Positions 24,324 to 37,740 of a DNA stretch of 64,000 nt are shown here, one piece after another. The position numbers and the translations under genes were made by a program. The notes below the pieces were generated by a model. The model did not search any database, was not told the origin of the DNA, and worked only from the letters and a program-made list of their open reading frames with translations. The stretch's first letter is position 1; each line of letters begins with the position of its first letter. Source of the stretch: Aspidiotus rigidus (taxonomy: Eukaryota; Arthropoda; Insecta; Hemiptera; Diaspididae); contig JAVHKY010000067.1 of assembly GCA_035079385.1 (NCBI GenBank), positions 434,001 to 498,000 of the forward strand, read 5' to 3'.

Positions 24324-27300
24324 TTATCTCAATTTTCCCATAATGGTTGTGACGAACGGATCTACGCGTTCAGAGACCCCTTTGAATTTATCAGGTTGAG
24401 GACCAATCATTTGTATGAGTTGAGAAACGTCTTGCTGAGATACCTCAATGAATTTCGCTAAAGCTTTCATGCAACGAAATACATGTTCTTCACTTGGATT
24501 ACTATTGAAAAATTGAAGTATGGCCATAGTTAATTCAACGGCAACATCGTCGAACACCTGCAAAAATAATTATCAATGATGCATTAATTTTTCTACAATT
24601 ATCGGCGTATTATACTTTCCATACCTATTATAATATATTTAAGCGTATGAATTAGGAAGCTGTTTCTACGTCGAACTGGATTTATTGCTTTGGTGCAACT
24701 ATCGAGCTAATTTATTTTATTAATAATTTCGAGTATTGAAAGGTATCTTGGTCATTACACTAATTAGAATCTTATTCCTGTGCTCTGCAAAATATTTCAT
24801 TCAATCCGAAAAATGAAATCTTTGAAAAAGGAGAAATTTCTAAGCAAAATACGGGATTTCAATGTTTCTAGAAAATACGTTGAAAAAAAAATCATATTTA
24901 TTTTTGTCACGAATGAGAAGTTTCGAAAATGTAACTAAATCGTAGTTCGCGAGATAATTCAATTTTTGTAATTTTTTTCCCTTGTACATACAAAAATTAG
25001 GGCTCTTCAAACTGGAAACTCTAATTCAAACTATCTGTTAATGGTGCTCTCATCATGTACAATAATTAGGAGGATCTCAAATAACGATTTTAAGGCTGAC
25101 TATCGTTCTGGGCTAGTTGAAATTCAATTATAACTATTAATTTGTTAGCGCCAAAATAAGTATCAGGAAAATTTTTAAAAACACAGTCGATATTTAATGA
25201 GTATAGCTAAAACATTTTCAAAGCATGAAAGCATACGTACTGTAACATTCCATTAATTGAAAAACTATTTTCTCATCAGAAAAGAAGAGAAAAAGAGCGG
25301 CAATTTAGAATTTTTTGAAATATTAATTTTATGACGGGGTACCATTACAGTTACTTTAAATACCTTTGAAAGACTGCCAACGGGTAAGAATCTACGATAT
25401 TTTTTACCAACATGCAATTTCTGAAAATTAGAAAGAAAAAAGGGGGAAAAACCAAACAAACAAAAACTACATACTTTGTTTGGAAGCAAAAACAAGTTGA
25501 CATAAATATTTACATAAAGTGCTTGTATTTTTGTGTTTTTTTTTTCTTCTAAGTATAACAAGATAGGTCTCTATATTAATATGTTTAAGAAAATATTTTT
25601 CGAGATTAATTGTCCTAAAATTTTCTGATAAAAGTGAATATTCACCACTAGTTTTTGCGTCCAATCAAAATAGGTATTTCAAATTATGTACAATATACTT
25701 GCAATCGCTTTAATACAAACGAACCACATATAGATTGTTGGTGTATTGCACACAGCAGATGAGTGAAACATAAAACGAAGGGGTGAAAATCAAACTTCCG
25801 GAAATTCGTCACACAACTAGGTATTCATGGAGAATAAAATGTAATACAGACCACTGATTTTACCTCCTTGCAGGCCAGATTGTGTACTATGGCGGTACCG
25901 TAATTTTGTAAATCAGCATTTTCGGACAAAAGCGAATTAGCCGCTATTTTTGTGGTTACTCGTATATTGCTGGTATTACCGCCATTCGTTTCCCATTCCG
26001 ATATATACAATAGCCATTCCGAACTACTCGGATTTTCAAATAAATTACAAACCTGGAATGAGAATCGTTAGTTTTTAAATTCTATGAAGAGAAATTTCAC
26101 GTGGCGACGAAGTATTTGAAGACCAAGACGTACAAATAGAGCTAAAGATTTCTGTTCTTCGATAGAGAGTCTATCGAAATTATTGGCGTAATTCATGAAA
26201 ACATGTTCTCTACGATCTTGATGAAGCACTAAAATTACGTCTTCTTTTAGAGCAGCTACGGCTAATAATTTTAGCAGTCGTACTCGAAGTTCTTCTGGAA
26301 ATTTCTGCTGGTCATTCAATAGTTTACCTGTAATTTTTGAGACCGTATTTAATTACGATATTTATAAACTTATGTACATAAGTGAGAATACTACTCTGAA
26401 AATAATAATTTCTGGTTTTGTAAACCATGACTCCATCAGAGGACTAAAAGAGCAAGTGATCGTTGAGAAAGATGAGTACCTACCTATAGTGAAAGAGAGA
26501 AAAAATAATTCGTAACCGATATAGTTTGATCAGGTATACCTAAAAATCAGGAAACTTTTTTGAAGATAGTAAAGATTTGAAAGTTATGGTACTGAAGGCC
26601 AGAGGTTTTTCCCCATTGCCCATTCTATAATTCTTACAATCAAATTCATTTTCGATGATTTCCTCCGAGAAAGTTCGTGGTAATTGGTGTTTCCGTTTGT
26701 CTTTACTCGATCTCATCTAATTGATTACCTATCAATGGAAGGTCATGAAGATGTTTCTCCGTAGGTTCAATAAGTCAAGTAGCTATATTTTCAGCATCTT
26801 TATGAATTGAAGTATTTTCATTAGGTAAGTAGCTCAACCCGATGATACACTCGTATGAAGCTCGATCTGATTCCCTCGTGAAGCCTCTGATGAAGTCCAA
26901 TTGATTCGTCCTCTGCTGACAATAGCTTTAGGGGAAGAACGAGGTAGGTATTCAGATGGGATTCAAGGAAATCAAATCTGACTTGAAGTCGAGGAAACGT
27001 GGGTAGTTTTTCCCGAGTGCTGCAGAAAGGACACACATTGTTTACCGCGGGAATATTTTTTTCTTTCTCTAGTAACAACAGCTTGTACCAATCCGCAATA
27101 CCTCGTACTTCTACAATAGAGCCTAGTTTGACCATAGACTAAAAATATTGAAGTCAAGTAAATTGACGATGTGATGTCAAGTTACCTATAAAGCAGAGAA
27201 AACCATCACCAATAGCCCAAGAACCCTCATCTTCCAGCATATATTGATGGAGTTCTTCGAAAAACTGCATTTCCGCCTGAGGTATATTTCCATCTACTAA

Positions 27301-30300
27301 ACCAATCACTTTATCAAATTCATCTTGCACCTAAAAATGCAAAAATGAGAACGAATATTATTTGAGTAAAAGAACAATGGAATTCAACTAAGTACGAAGT
27401 TCAGTAGAGTCGTGATCAAATGTAAATCTCGTTTTCGTCTAAGTAGACTGGCATAGGTTTAGTTTAAGAAAGAGGGAAATGAAAAGGGGCTCTACGAAGA
27501 TTCAAAAGAAGTTCTCGGTACGGTCACAAATAGGTAATGGATGAGAATGTTGATAACTGAGAGTATTTGGAAGTAGAACAGAGAGTTTTTGAGCAAGAAA
27601 CCAGTATTTTAAAGCCAGAGGGATTAATACAGAGATCGCTAATTATTTCATTCAGGTATTGCTATAGGGCTGGGCACGGATCGGATCGCGGATTACGGAT
27701 CACGGATCAAAAATTGGCGATCCGTGATCCGTATTCGGATAATTTTTTCCCCGCGCTTTATGACCCGCGATTGATCCGGATCATTTTTTCATTTATCGTT
27801 GATTTGATCCAAATCATTTACATTAATCCGCGGATCGCGTTTTTTTTCTTGCTCCAGATTGAAGTGAAAAGCTCTAGAGCCTTATAATTTTTCACGTTGC
27901 AAAACAACCACATTTTCCATGGAGAAAGAGAAAAAAAATTTACCTTCTATTTGAGTAATGATTCGCGGATCACGGATCACTGATTCCCGGATCACGGACC
28001 ACTGATTCCCGGATCACGGATCAAATGTTCTGGCATGGCCGTCTCTAGTTACAGGCCGGAATATTCGAAACTCGACAACATTGGACGGGACCGATATTTG
28101 TACAGTCTCTTATGGGAGAACATCAAAAAACACTATTTGACACAAATACGGTGAAGTTTTTGAAAAAAATGAAGAGAGCGTGATTTGAAGAGCCAACGAT
28201 TCTCGATTTTTTGAGCTAGGTTTCATTAAGATTGATCAGCTAGGAAGCGAGTTATTTACGTTTTTAAAAAAAAAGTCAGACAGAGGGCGAAGCGCGGTAC
28301 ATGTACTGCACTTCGCCCTCTGTCTGCCTTTTTTTTTTTAAACTTGAATAACTCGCTTCGTAGTTGACCAATTTTAACGAGACCTAGTTCAAAAAATCGA
28401 GAATCGTTTACTCTTTCGATGTATTTCTAAACTTTTTCCCTTCGGAATTGAATACTATTTGCAAATCAACGATTAACATGTTTTTCGAAAATTTTGCATA
28501 AGAGCGTGTATGAAACTCGGCCCCCTATTTTTCATCACCGCGACGTTGCCAGCTTTAATATTTCGGCCTGGAACTAGAGACGGTCGGCCATGGTTCTGGC
28601 GATCCGCAGTTGATTGATCCGTCGTATCGCAAAGAAAATAATGTTACTGATCCGTGATCCGGATCGTTTTCAATGAACGATGATTGATCCGCGATCCGAT
28701 CCGTCAAAAGACCGATGATTCGCGATCCGGATCAAAATTTTCGCAATCCGTGCCCACCCCTGCTCTAGGGGTATAGAATTTGATATAGGTACCGTAGCTT
28801 GGTTAATCGAAAGGCTTCGCATATACCTATCTTACTTACATTGATCGAATTCGGGAACACAATTGGTGGTTCTCTGTGTCTTCGCCTCTCTTCTCTATCC
28901 TTTCTTTCTTGTTCTTCCATCTCGGCAGCGATATCGGACGGATTTTTGCTGTTTCCATTTTGAATGACTTCACCTTGTGCGTTTTCCGCCATTTTGTTTC
29001 GTCTAGTCGACTTACTCGGATTTACTGTACTAAAATCAAAAATAGATTATTCATCTTACATGTTTGAAAGAGGAAATAATGATTTTTACACTGAATTATT
29101 TATTACCTTTGCGAATATTCTGGGCTGATCCTCTCTAGATCATTAAAATAATCGTGTTCGCTATTATTTTTGTCGTGTTTTTTCTTTTTTTTTCGCCTGC
29201 GTTCTAATCTTTCTACTTTCTCTTTGATTTTATTTCTCTTTTGATCCAATACAGCTGACCTTTGTCTGCAAATATAAGTAAGCGAGAATATTCTAAGAAC
29301 GTTCGTATCTAGCACAACTGCGAGGGTGACAACTGAAGTTAGCTTTGTAGTAGATATATTAGATATTTTCAATGTTCTTGTTAAGTTTCAACACAAAGGC
29401 ACAGAATCTCGATCGTCTATACCTAGCTATCATTGATGATTGGGAAAAATTTGTCATTAATTAGCCAACGATTGAGAGTAAAATTTTACGATTGGTCGAG
29501 AAAATTGGAGAATGATGGTAATTTCATGCAAACCTTCGCGGAGTCGTGAGGATCCTTAGGAGCTTTAATTTCACAATAGTATTCGGAGTGAATTAATATC
29601 ATAATTCGTATCGAACACAGAAAATTTCGTCTTCTTTATAGGAAAAACGAGGTTTTTACAACGAGAAATGATTAATTGTTATCGACCTGTTTCAGGAAGG
29701 GGTCATCGAATCAAAATTTCAACATGAAAATGAATTAGTGCAAACTCAAACAGAAAAAAAAAAAAATAAATACGTCTTGTTATTGGTTTCTAACCATCTA
29801 ATTCGTAAACACAATAGTCTGAACCATTCGACCATAGAAACACACGAATTTAAACATAGAAATTTATTTTGTAAAATGTGTCATCAAACAAATAACGATC
29901 AATGATCTCTAACTTTGGAAGTTATCTTTCTTCAACAATTCGAGTTTTCTCGATTCAGCTTAATACACATAGTGTCAACATTGAAAATTATCCGTTAGTT
30001 GCTCGCTAAAAATACAGAACATAGCCATTAGACGAACTGCGGAAATTCGTGATTCGTCTTCGAATTTTCAATTAGAAATACTTAATTAAACGTAAATAGA
30101 TCTTAGACTTTAATTTGTCATGGGGAGATATACTTCAAGAAACTTGTGATAACGATATTTTCTTCCAATAAATAAAAATAATTTGAATGTGTTTTTTTTT
30201 TTTTTTTGTAAAATCTGTAGTAAAAAATATTAGCTCCAAACGTACAAAATGATAAAAACTCGCGATGTCGATTGTATAAAATATCCGCAGCAGCGGATGA

Positions 30301-33300
30301 TACGATAAGTGATATTATTTGTACGATATTTTAAATAATAAGTAGGCCAATTTGACATGTATAAGAAATATAAAATTATTTGATTGCATGCACTGGCGTG
30401 GAATCAAAAAATGTATTTCTGCTGTGAAATATAAAAACGATAACAAAAACTGAACAGGACAAAAGAACAAACCATTAATTTACGAACATGCAAAAAGGAA
30501 TTCGTAAATATCTGAGAAAATAGTATTTGGTATTGAGTCAAAAACTTACTTGCTTGAGAAAGGCAAATGAGATTTTTGGTTCAGAATTAAGCGCACTTCG
30601 AGACAATTTTAATTAAACTCATCGTATGAGAACTAGACAATTTTAATTCAAAAATGAGAAGAATATTATGATCAACACTCTAACTCTTTTTCCTAGTCGT
30701 ATCATCTTCATAAAACGTAATATCTTTATGTCTCTTTGTAATTACTGGTACTTCAATATTAAAATATCAATAAATTCTAATTCAATCTCAGATTGTTCAA
30801 AAATACAAGCGGTTAAATACATCACTTTTAGTAAAGTAAAATGTTATTACTTTAATAATTAAAAACGACTGAAATTTTTAAATCGAAAATTCGACAAGTT
30901 TTCAAAATAATAAAAAAGAAAAATTCAGTGGAGCTAAAAGTTGTTGGAAGTTTCTCACTTTTGTTATCCTTCTAGTCGAGTGTCAAGACAAGATAATCTG
31001 AGGCATTTCGTTGTGCAAAATAGAAATTATGAGGCTTGATTTCCAACTAATGAAAATACAAAATCAATTTCGTTAATTTAGTTTCACCTAAAACAGATAA
31101 GATACATAAAATATGCCTTCTATAATTATCATGATATATGAATAAAACAGTCGATAGTCTCGTAATTTCCACCATTCATAGAGTTCTGATTGAATGGTAT
31201 TTTCTTACTGATTTTTTATCCTATTTCTTTAAACTCTAGTATAACGATATCATTAAAGAACTACGTCTTATACGAGGAATGGAATATTTATAAGAAACAA
31301 AAGATTGAAGTTCGTATTCGAACAGCAAATTGATTCCGTATTTTGTGATGCGGATAAGAGCTTCGTTTTACTCGCGTTTCACAAGATTTCAACGATCATT
31401 ACAAAACAGAATTTTGGAATAACCTTTCGAAATAAATTATGTAGATCATTCGATGATTTGAGAAGAAATTCAATGAGTTTGAAAATAGAAAAATGGTAAA
31501 ATAACTTTGAAAATAAGAAGCCAAAAATCTATAAAATAAGTTTAGAACGCGTTTCTGTCTCGTGTATCTTTCAGGGAGTTGAGTAACATAAGGCGATTGA
31601 AAACTGTACAGGTTATGAAACTAAATGATATCAATGTTATATAAGTAGGTTTTTACGCCGCAACATCTCCATGCCATTCAAGTATTACGCGAGAAACGAT
31701 AAATAACATGGAACTGAAAAAATCTGATCAACAGTTTCTTGAATAAAAAAATTAATCTCAACAGTACGACTCGGACGAAGGAAGCTAACAAACAGAAATT
31801 ACATCACGAACAACATTAATACCATCACGAGTTTGATGAATCATGAACATCGATACACGAAATGACAAATGAGGATGGTATGCAATTTCTTAGAAAATAG
31901 TTTATCCTCCGCAGGAGTAAATCAATGAGCAGATTTGAAAAATATCTTTGGTACAACACATACGAAGACGAAAACTAAAAATATCATTCTAAAGCTTACT
32001 CATTATGGTACAACCTTAATACACTGTACGAATGTACTAAAACTAAGAATATACACAAATAAATATTACATCACCAACAATCCACATCAATCTTGTTTAG
32101 GTTTTCTGAAAATTGTAACACAAAAACGAGAAAAAAAGAAACAAGTGTTAGTTGCAAAATTAAAGCGATTACGAAGAAAAAAATGGAACACAAAGCGATG
32201 AAATTCGAATCGTGTTCAACGCACTCGGTAAAAACAGAAAAAGGTTCGAAAAAGTCTACGATACCTTATAAAATCTAAAGTTGTTCAAAGACAATCACGA
32301 AAGTTCGCTGGAGCGAAAATGAGGTTACATCCGCGCGAATTGAGACTATGTACCGAATTACACGATGTTCTAGTGTTCGTACAACTATTTGGGCGCATCT
32401 AGTATGAGCAGTTCGGCATATATAGAACTTCATTTTGAATGCGAGCCAGAGAGCATTTTCATCTTAGGCGGGTAATGGGTCGCGCGGGTGGTTTTCGAGA
32501 TTCCGATCAATCCCGCTTTGCATGAACGGAAAACTGCATGTATGATAGTCGAGATTTTCGAACCTTTTTCGTGAATCCGGGACTTTAATTCTAGATTACT
32601 TAGCTGAAATACGTAAATAAAAATAGTATTTACCGTACTGCGTCTATATCATTATTCAAAGTCTCAAAATCCGGTGAAACGTCTCTGAACGAATGAACAT
32701 GGCCGAGCCAAGATGAAGCACTGCAGAAATTACGATACCGATAATTTTTCGAGAAGTTGAGTAAAAATTTTGAATAAACAAGCGACTTACCTTCGAAGAA
32801 TTTCGTCCGGAAGAGATAGAATATCCTGAGGAATACCTTCGCCCGTCAAAAATTGACTTAATTCGTTCGTGAATGTGTTACAGTTGTGTTTAAATAAATC
32901 GTACGTACCGTTACTAGACGGATAAATCGAAGTACAAAAGGTGAATACTTAGGATCGTCGAAAACTTCAATAAAAAATGAAAAACTCACCTGAATCTACT
33001 TTGTTTAAGTCCGTTCAAATATTCCTCGAATAGTTCTTCGCTAACGTGCGTTTCGCCCAGTTTTAATATTTTATGCGGTTTACCGGCGGTGGTACTCCCC
33101 TGTTAACGAATTAAATTCGATTAAAAAGAAAATCACAGAAAAGTAAACAGTTCGAATTACATAATCCGTTGAACGTGCACCGCCTAAAATATTAACAGCG
33201 TATGAAGAAAAACAAAATAGTATTCGTCGAGCGAGAGATCCGGGTGCTCTAAGGGGCTATTAATACGTGCGCATGTAGTATTCCAAAAATAGGTACTATC

Positions 33301-33969
33301 GTTATTAAAAATAATATGGAGAATTTTTTCTGGTGCATGCGTCCACAAATCAAGTGGCGCATGTCCGATTGATTCGATGATACGATTAAGTGATGAGAAT
33401 TTTTGGTTTCAGACTGATGAAGCGCTACAAAGAAACGAGAGAGAGAGGATAATTTGGGCGAAACGTTGACTGACATGAATGTAAATAAACTTTTTTGTTT
33501 ACAGTCGGCTGGTAATGGAACAGAACGCAAAATTGTGCGATGAAGAATAAAATTCGACTCCAAATGTAAAGGAATTGATCATACGAACAACAAACTCGAA
33601 CAGAAAAAAAAGAATTATAGTGAGTTTGTCGGAACAAATTGCCTTGTTATAATGTTAGTGGATGAGTGAGCTTTACAATCGATTGAATCGCGAATATACT
33701 TACTGGCTCACATGCTGACACCCCTGTTTGACCAAAATAAAATTCTTTGCCAAATATGACTATACTTGTGTGCCATATCCCTTCGATATGTTTACCTGGA
33801 GGAAAAAATAAAAAAATAAAAAATCTCGACGACCACAATGAAAGTCTGCAACTATGGGTGGAGTAATGATACACTCACCTAATAGCATACTTGATAATGA
33901 ACTGGCCAGTCCTTTTGACAAATCATAAATGTATAACTGGACAGGTTCCGGCGTCGATAAACCTTCCAT
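24324..33969 (-). CDS. DESI1: DeSI-1-type (PPPDE) peptidase fused to a PUL domain, 11 exons, 548 residues
   Basis: Exons (all GT-AG, phases agree): A 33969-33879, B 33795-33704, C 33099-32990, D 32913-32791, E 32720-32634, F 29265-29107, G 29029-28840, H 27330-27186, J 26327-26101, K 26052-25864, L 24557-24324. Residues 1-140 are a PPPDE domain like desumoylating isopeptidase 1: [13 protein letters not shown] near the start, catalytic His39 in GIWHTSIV and catalytic Cys109 in [10 protein letters not shown] (human H38/C108). Residues 141-284 form a charged linker with a KKKKK cluster and a Glu/Arg-rich helix. Residues 285-548 read as a PUL (Armadillo-like) domain with NLFENP and [16 protein letters not shown]. 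DeSI-1 removes SUMO from some substrates, and the PUL of PLAA binds p97/Cdc48 (family knowledge). Human DeSI-1 ends after the peptidase, so the fusion is the notable point. The intron between G and H carries nested transposons. Confidence 0.85.
27659..28767. mobile_element. hAT-like foldback element in an intron of the DeSI-PUL gene (outer layer)
   Basis: Inverted ends GGGCTGGGCACGGATCGG (from 27667) and, as reverse complement, GGGTGGGCACGGATTGCG (ending 28759). Both are followed by many GGATC/GATCC blocks on each arm. The flanks TTGCTATA (27659-27666) and CTGCTCTA (28760-28767) match at 6 of 8 bases, which fits a decayed hAT target duplication. It has no coding capacity and is interrupted by a second element at 28035-28592. 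Confidence 0.75.
28027..28600. mobile_element. Palindromic element nested inside the hAT-like foldback (inner layer)
   Basis: A perfect 8-base duplication GTTCTGGC (28027-28034 and 28593-28600) encloses arms that both carry ATGGCC...CGTCTCTAGTT and CAGGCCG. The arms go on pairing inward (GATTCTCGATTTTTTGA near 28200 with its complement near 28390) to a near-perfect central hairpin at about 28268-28345 with stems AGACAGAGGGCGAAG. A related one-armed fragment lies at 16026-16233. Confidence 0.85.
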
Positions 33970-35285
33970 GGATTTTGTTTTTCCGACCGGCTCCTACGAC
34001 CAAGACAATAGATTAAGCTGGTAAAATTCATCGCCAGGATTAACAAAAGCACGATTACGAGGCTTCATCATCAGAAATTAGGGCTTTTACATTAACAAAA
34101 TACCTCACTTCATGTACGCATGAGGATAAGATTCGTCGACATCATCTCTCATTCCAGAGTATACAACCAAACTATTCGAATAACCGCGAATAAAACCACT
34201 AATACCATGATAAAGAATAGGGCAGTGCATAAAGTACGTAATGTGTACCCCATTCTGATGTGAATTTTGAGCGAAAATATGAGAAAAAAAGTATGTGATG
34301 TACGAAAGTGAAAGGATGCTCTACATATACGCGGGAAAAGAACGTAAGTCGTACAGGCGAACGTGGAGCGATAGTTTTGGTTTCTATTAATATCATACTA
34401 AGACTAATGTTCTTCGTCTTCGAATGAACTCAGGACCAAAAACGCAGTATAACATACAGAAATATGCCAAAATTTCGATATTACCGTAATGACTTTTGGA
34501 GTACGGTAATATTTTCCTATCACAACCGCCGATGTATATTAAAATTAATAAATTGGATCGAGGCCACGCTTTCGCTGTCGAAGTGTTAACTGAGGATCAC
34601 TCATTTTAGGAAGTACGTGAGAAATCTTGATAGGTTATGACATATGAGACTCAATGGGGGTTGTAATTCACAGGTGAGGAATAATCCGGCATTTAAAAGA
34701 TAAATGTCAACTTATGGACGAAACCGAAGAAAAATAAATTTATATAGGGTTAGAATTTCACAATATAATACGCGTTACCCGCTCTGTATCATTCTGTATA
34801 TGAATTTCGAGGCTTAAAGTGAAGAATATTTGTATTAATACACACTGCTGAAGAAGGAACATCTTTGCAACGAGATCCATCGACTAGAAGGTAACTTACG
34901 CAGCGTATCACTAGGGAAGCTGTAATCTTGAAAGATCTCTAGAATATTGAAGGATTCCATCGAGGAAGATATTTATTAATGAAAAGCCCTATCACCTTAG
35001 CGATCGATGATTAAACCATTATCGCACCCTCAGCAATCAATGAAAATATAATCGGCGAGTTTATCTTTGTAACCTACAGTTCGGGTCTAATTTATTTCTC
35101 TCGGTAATAATAATTAATTTGAATTGGAAATTTAGGTCGTTAAACTTACGTATTTTCGAAGTGGCTCACCAAGAGAATGGATGATAAAATTTTTTGGTTC
35201 TTCGCAGGAATCACGTAGACTCGGTAGATTGAATTCGGCGTTTATTGTGAAACTATGCAAAATTACAGCGGTCACGTTTTCGGAG
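33970..35285 (-). other. Upstream region of the DeSI-PUL gene with a possible extra exon (35285-35150)
   Basis: A good acceptor (cgtAG ending at 33994) lies 24 bases before the ATG at 33969, and the frame is open back to it. Further up, 35285-35150 is flanked by a plausible acceptor (tttcctAG) and a textbook donor (AAATAC|GTAAGT). It reads 45 codons in the same phase, ending HSLGEPLRKY. Either it is a 5' untranslated exon that happens to be open, or the protein has an N-terminal extension. No domain is recognised in it. Confidence 0.35.
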
Positions 35286-35849
35286 CTAGGAAATCGAATA
35301 GTAAATTTTGGTTCGTTTGAAACTTCTTATCTAGAACATGCTCGAACTCTCTGAAGTCTCCTAGGGTGATTGTTTTGAAAAAAAATATGACTTGCGCTTC
35401 AAAATAATCAGTGTTGCCCACAAAGGAAATCAGCAGAATAAAAGCGTATCTACGTGTAGGCTGCACTGCTGCAGACTGTGTGACGTACAAATTATTGTAG
35501 AATGAAGTGGATACAAAGATAATATTATTTTTAAAAAGATGGACTATAATGACGGATTTATGGATGGGTGATTATCCCCTAGATTCAAAATAATGTTTTT
35601 TTGTAGTTACTTAATCCAGATCAATCATGATTCTATCGATATAATAAATTAATAATGATATCAATTGGGTATACTAAGCTGCTTCCACGCTTGTTTTGTA
35701 TACTAGGGACATATTCTCAGTCTATTTTAGTATTGTCTAGGATACTGTATGTTGAGCCAATTAGCTTTTGGGGACTCTTTTGCTTCGCTCGATCATTCTT
35801 CCTCATTCTTGGTCTATCATAATAAGAATTGACTTGCTTTTCAATCTTT
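35286..35849. other. Intergenic, nothing recognised
   Basis: No gene or repeat supported. A 72-codon minus-strand frame at 35272-35490 overlaps the possible exon in another frame and resembles no family. Confidence 0.35.
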
Positions 35850-36085
35850 TTTAGAAACAGAGGTTTTAGGAGTTTCTATAAGTTACTGAAACAGAGATTT
35901 ATGTCTGTACAGATACTGAGGTTTTTAGGCTGTGCAGAAACTAATGTTAATTAAGGCCTCTGTTTATTTACTGTGCGGTCTGTACAAGAAACAAAGGTTT
36001 CAAGTCTGTTCAGAAACAGAGGTTTTATAAGTCTGTACAGAAAGAGAGGTTTTAGGTCTGTTGCAAAAACTGGGTTTCAAGTTCG
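35850..36085. repeat. Minisatellite with unit like GAAACAGAGGTTTTAGGTCTGTACA
   Basis: About seven or eight diverged copies of a ~28-30-base unit (gaaacagaggttt-taggtctgt-cag). One copy near 35968-35978 appears inverted (GGCCTCTGTTT). Short open frames across it are repeat shadows. Confidence 0.7.
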
Positions 36086-37740
36086 ACAAATATACGCAGA
36101 ACTAGGAGTACCTAAGTTATGGAGAAATGAGTTCATACTAAAATCTGCTTGCCATCAGTCAATATTGGCCCATACTTCTACCATTCCTGACAAAATTTGC
36201 TGACTGTTGTTGATTTATTAGTGACAGTTCTATAAATCTAGTAGATAGGATGGTCACAGTCAATGTAGTAGTTTACTTTTAAACGGTTATCGGTCAACGA
36301 ACATTTTTTTCCTTTTGGTCATTGGATATACTTAACAGTTACATAACTGTTATTTTGCAAACCCTAGATTTAAACTATTGTACAGCAAACTTTGAATAGG
36401 TATTCATTTTAATCGACCTAAACAAAATGGTAAAAGAGAAAAAAGTTGCCCTAATTTGATTTGACAACCCATTACATGCTATTTTTGCTCCATTGAAGGC
36501 AATAGTGTTCTGATTTGAAAGTATACGTACCTCTACAATCACCCCACAATTTCACCCATACAGATAGTTTTGCAATGCTCTCTGGAGAAGGACAAAGGTT
36601 CAATCGCTTACACATGAAGCGCTGTGATGTTTCCCATTCACGCATATGTCAAAATCAGTTGTCAGAACTCATTCCCACCACCAATAACAAGGGTAAGTTA
36701 GTACTAATTCCTGCCGCTAGAGCACAGAAATGCAGAAGCGTATAAGCTTATATAGTTTCTTTTTTAGCGCCGAGAAACTCACTTTAAAGAGCCGTTTTTT
36801 CAGTTTTTGATTTTTTTTTTCCGTTAACTAATTTTTTACTCTTTTTTTTTTCCTTTTGAGCCAGAGCTGAAATTTGGTTAGCTTCTGAGCCTACACACGC
36901 GATGGTTCAAATATAGCTACAAGATGTCTCCAAGTTCCTTACACACAAGCTGCGTGGCCATGAAGTCGGTGAGTTTATCTATTTTTTTCTTTCTTCTAAA
37001 CAGCTTCAAGCAGGCTTAACAGAAATATCTCAACAACAAAGAATTTCAAAACTCATCAGGTATTCTGAAAGTGGACTACACTATAATTGCAATAAAAAAG
37101 TTGTTTTCCCTTATCTTTTTAAATGCTGATGGCTAAAGCTAAAAATGATAGAGGTCTCGATATAGCCGCATTTCTTTCAAACCCTTCCCCTCTTCGAGAT
37201 CTACACGTTTTGAATTTCACAAAAAACGAGGGTCATTTTTCAATAAACTATATGGTATACCAAACCAACAGAGATGATTACAAAAAATCTATTTCACTCA
37301 TTACTCAAGAGAGTTGGTGAACACAAAATGATTTCGAGTTCTCATGAACTAAGTTAGGTTATTCGGCCATGTTGGTGTTTTCTTGATCGTGATATGTTTT
37401 TGTAAGGACTGAGAAATACTTGATCAAATATAAAACTCGGAGGTCAAAATTTTTGTAAGTTTTTCACCCCATCCACATAGCTCGGTGTTCAGTATTCTTC
37501 TCAGTCTTTTCCTCGTATATCACTCAATAGTCGAAATTCTTTGGAGTCCACCCCCTTCCCCTATTCCTTGTGTATGAACAGTTTGAGAGTCGATACTCCG
37601 CACCTCATATAGTATACGCAGCCAGACTGTTGAAATGTTCCTAAATCGTCGAAACTTTTCTAAATCCTCCTCCTGATGTAAATTATCATGTATTTAAAAG
37701 GAAACTTTGATAGTCCATCCTCAGCCCATTCTATTTCTTG
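36086..37740. other. Intergenic, nothing recognised
   Basis: No supported gene or structured repeat. Several 65-76-codon frames have no family resemblance. Confidence 0.35.

Noticed and set aside
26820..27135. 104-codon minus-strand frame ([12 protein letters not shown]…) between exons H and J of the DeSI-PUL gene
   Set aside because: Exon H joins exon J directly in phase and continues the PUL domain. Entering through the acceptor near 27138 puts this stretch in a frame that soon stops, so I left it as intron.
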